The notes beneath the pieces were generated by a model, which was not told the DNA's origin, searched no databases, and worked only from the letters and a program-made list of their open reading frames with translations. The position numbers and the translations under genes were made by a program. DNA of 7,685 nucleotides from CAYQDF01 sp964416175 (lineage in GTDB: Bacteria; Chloroflexota; Anaerolineae; Anaerolineales; UBA4823): assembly GCA_964416175.1 (NCBI GenBank), contig CAYQDF010000144.1, forward strand, positions 1 to 7,685, read 5' to 3'. Positions 6,114-7,685 of the stretch are shown here, one piece after another (the first letter of the stretch is position 1; each line of letters opens with the position of its first letter).

Positions 6114-7226
6114 ATGTCAGTCAAACGATTTTGCGTTCTTCTGTGTGCTGTCTCCGGGCTGATGGCCGCGTGCGGACTGGCGGGAGAGCTGTGGACTGTA
6201 CGTCCCACAGAGACAGCATCTGGCTCAACTTCCGCTGTTCTACCTGACCCGGAGGTGAGGTCGGTAACCGTCACGCCCATCTTGACGGTCACGCTCCCTG
6301 TCCTGCCGGCGCACTCAACCGCACCCGGTCCGACTGCGACGCCCGATCCTTATGAGGGACTGAGCATCCCAGATCTGCGGTCCCGGGTCTTTGGAGGCGG
6401 AGAGATTGAAATCGTTGAGACCATGGCAGAGAACAGCCTGTTCACCCGCTACCTGATTTTCTACCCGAGTGATGGCCTGCGCATTTTTGGGTTCTTGAAC
6501 CTGCCGGCGGGAGATGGACCTTTCCCTGTTGTGATCGCACTGCATGGTTACGTGGACCCGGCGGTGTACCATACCCTGGCATACACCACCCGATACGCGG
6601 ATGAACTGGCTCGAAACGGATTCCTGGTAATCCATCCAAATCTACGCGGGTATCTCCCTTCGGATGATGGTCCAAACCTTTTCCGGGTTGGAATGGCTGT
6701 GGATGTGCTCAATCTGATCGCGCTCGTCCAAAGCCAGGGTGGGAGACCGGGACTGCTGGCTTCCGCCGATCCTTCCCGCATTGGCTTATGGGGACACAGC
6801 ATGGGAGGGGGGATTTCCACCCGGGTGATGACCGTCAGCCCCGATGTGGAGGCGGTCCTGCTTTACGGTGCGATGAGCGGGGACGAACAGAAGAATTTCG
6901 AACGCATCTTCAACGTGTTTTCCGAAGGCGAACGCGGCCTGGAGGAACTGAACGCGCCTCCGGAAGTTTTTAAGAGGATCTCACCCATCAATTACCTGGA
7001 CAATGTGCAGGCTGCGGTGAGCATCCACCATGGGAGGCTGGATACAGAAGTCCCTCTGGAGTGGTCGATCGACCTCTGCGACCGGTTGACGCAGATCGGA
7101 AAAGTTGTCGAATGTTATTATTACCAGGATCAACCGCACACATTCAGGGCCGACGGGGATTTGCTGTTTATCTCTCGAATGGTGGATTTTTTCGACCGCT
7201 TCTTAAGGCGGACGGATGATGGATAA
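6114..7226 (+). CDS. Lipoprotein alpha/beta hydrolase (S9/dienelactone hydrolase-like)
   Basis: This 370-residue exported lipoprotein carries a serine-hydrolase domain. Residues 1-20 are a lipoprotein signal (MSVKRF, hydrophobic core, lipobox MAAC with Cys20), followed by a Thr/Pro/Ser-rich linker to about residue 80. The hydrolase domain shows the HG oxyanion motif (His144-Gly145 in IALHGY), the nucleophile elbow GHSMGG with Ser229, a probable acid Asp310 in HGRLDTEVP, and His342 in QPHTF. The triad is complete, so it should be an active esterase or peptidase of prolyl-oligopeptidase/dienelactone-hydrolase type outside the membrane. The ATG at 6114 comes 10 bases after the previous stop. AAAGGA directly touches this ATG, too close for ideal initiation, so translation may depend on ribosomes finishing the dehydrogenase. 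The open frame extends to 5916 inside that gene, but the signal peptide fixes the start. It may release acyl or ester substrates for the operon; that is speculation. Confidence 0.87.
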   Translation: MSVKRFCVLLCAVSGLMAACGLAGELWTVRPTETASGSTSAVLPDPEVRSVTVTPILTVTLPVLPAHSTAPGPTATPDPYEGLSIPDLRSRVFGGGEIEIVETMAENSLFTRYLIFYPSDGLRIFGFLNLPAGDGPFPVVIALHGYVDPAVYHTLAYTTRYADELARNGFLVIHPNLRGYLPSDDGPNLFRVGMAVDVLNLIALVQSQGGRPGLLASADPSRIGLWGHSMGGGISTRVMTVSPDVEAVLLYGAMSGDEQKNFERIFNVFSEGERGLEELNAPPEVFKRISPINYLDNVQAAVSIHHGRLDTEVPLEWSIDLCDRLTQIGKVVECYYYQDQPHTFRADGDLLFISRMVDFFDRFLRRTDDG

Positions 7227-7237
7227 GGAAAAGTGAG

Positions 7238-7685
7238 ATGGTGTCTGGAATCTGGCTGGAAATTCTGTTTATCGCCCTTTTGATCGCTTTGAATGGGTCG
7301 CTGGCGATGGCGGAGATCGCGATCGTGTCATCCCGCAAAGCCCGCCTGCAGCAAATGGTCAATGAAGGCAACACCGGGGCAGAGGTGGCGCTTCAACTGG
7401 CAAACGAGCCATCGAATTTCCTTTCGACAATACAAATCGGGATTACCCTGGTCGGTATTCTGGCGGGTGCATTCGGTGGGGCAACGATCGCCCGTCAGCT
7501 GGGAGATCTGCTGCGCCAGATCTCGGTCTTGCAAAGGTATGCAGGTGTGATCTCGATCGGCCTGGTTGTCATCGTGCTTGCATACCTGAATCTCATCCTC
7601 GGCGAGCTGGCGCCGAAGCGTTTTGCCCTGCTGAACCCGGAGCGCGTCGCTTCAACCGTTGCTGTGCCCGTGCAGCGTCTGGCAA
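7238..7685 (+). CDS. CNNM (DUF21)-domain membrane protein, CorC/HlyC type, 3' end beyond window
   Basis: The frame stays open to the window end, showing 149 residues of the N-terminal CNNM transmembrane domain. Marks of the family are a first membrane helix (IWLEILFIALLIALNGSLAM), AEIAIVSSRKARL, STIQIGITLVGILAGAFGG with the second helix, a third helix around ISIGLVVIVLAY, and the signature LGELAPKRFALLNPE. Family members usually continue with two CBS domains and a CorC_HlyC domain; here these would lie beyond the window. They are linked to Mg2+ or Co2+ efflux, or to membrane-damage tolerance; the older hemolysin label is misleading. The ATG at 7238 has AAGGA 8 bases upstream and is 11 bases after the previous stop, so the gene is probably co-transcribed. 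Why an ion transporter follows lipid genes is unclear, and it may have an internal promoter of its own. Confidence 0.88.
   Translation, partial: MVSGIWLEILFIALLIALNGSLAMAEIAIVSSRKARLQQMVNEGNTGAEVALQLANEPSNFLSTIQIGITLVGILAGAFGGATIARQLGDLLRQISVLQRYAGVISIGLVVIVLAYLNLILGELAPKRFALLNPERVASTVAVPVQRLA

Noticed and set aside
1..7685. tRNA, rRNA, CRISPR array, toxin-antitoxin pair or phage defence system
   Set aside because: No cloverleaf with an anticodon arm, no rRNA signature, no spaced direct repeats, and no nuclease, helicase or toxin-like gene was seen.

Overview
The window is a piece of a draft bacterial assembly; a 13-base run of N at 2674-2686 marks a scaffold join. It looks like a chromosome from an uncultured, moderately GC-rich environmental bacterium. 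Lipoproteins with Thr/Pro-rich linkers, a TetR/MBL/acyl-CoA dehydrogenase operon and a large interspersed inverted repeat together suggest a Chloroflexota (Anaerolineae-like) lineage. That placement is an impression from gene style and is not proven here.

Left part (1-999), minus strand: a small DUF1801 (YdhG-like) gene at 672-271 is followed, in its own direction, by a structure at 149-50 that reads as an integron attC recombination site with a degenerate final core. ORF followed by attC is the geometry of an integron gene cassette. The stretch 673-999 is AT-richer and holds no gene I can support.

Middle (1000-1962), plus strand: an 88-base inverted repeat of a MITE/REP-like kind (1000-1087) precedes a lipoprotein with an M23 (LytM-type) zinc peptidase domain.

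Right part (2026-7685), plus strand: a strong extended -10 promoter overlapped at its start site by a 16-base palindrome opens a run of six tightly packed genes. They are a TetR regulator, an MBL-fold hydrolase whose start lies in the N gap, two adjacent acyl-CoA dehydrogenase homologues, a lipoprotein alpha/beta hydrolase, and the N-terminal part of a CNNM-domain (CorC/HlyC-type) membrane protein cut by the window end. Gaps between genes are about 10-42 bases, so an operon autoregulated by the TetR protein in response to an acyl-CoA or similar ligand is the simplest reading.

The most interesting feature is the dehydrogenase pair. The first homologue has lost the catalytic glutamate, the flavin-contacting Thr and the GSD motif, but keeps the motifs that contact the FAD of a neighbouring subunit. 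The second has the opposite pattern. Together they would build one complete FAD/active site across a heterodimer, the logic of the alpha2beta2 dehydrogenases of mycobacterial sterol catabolism.
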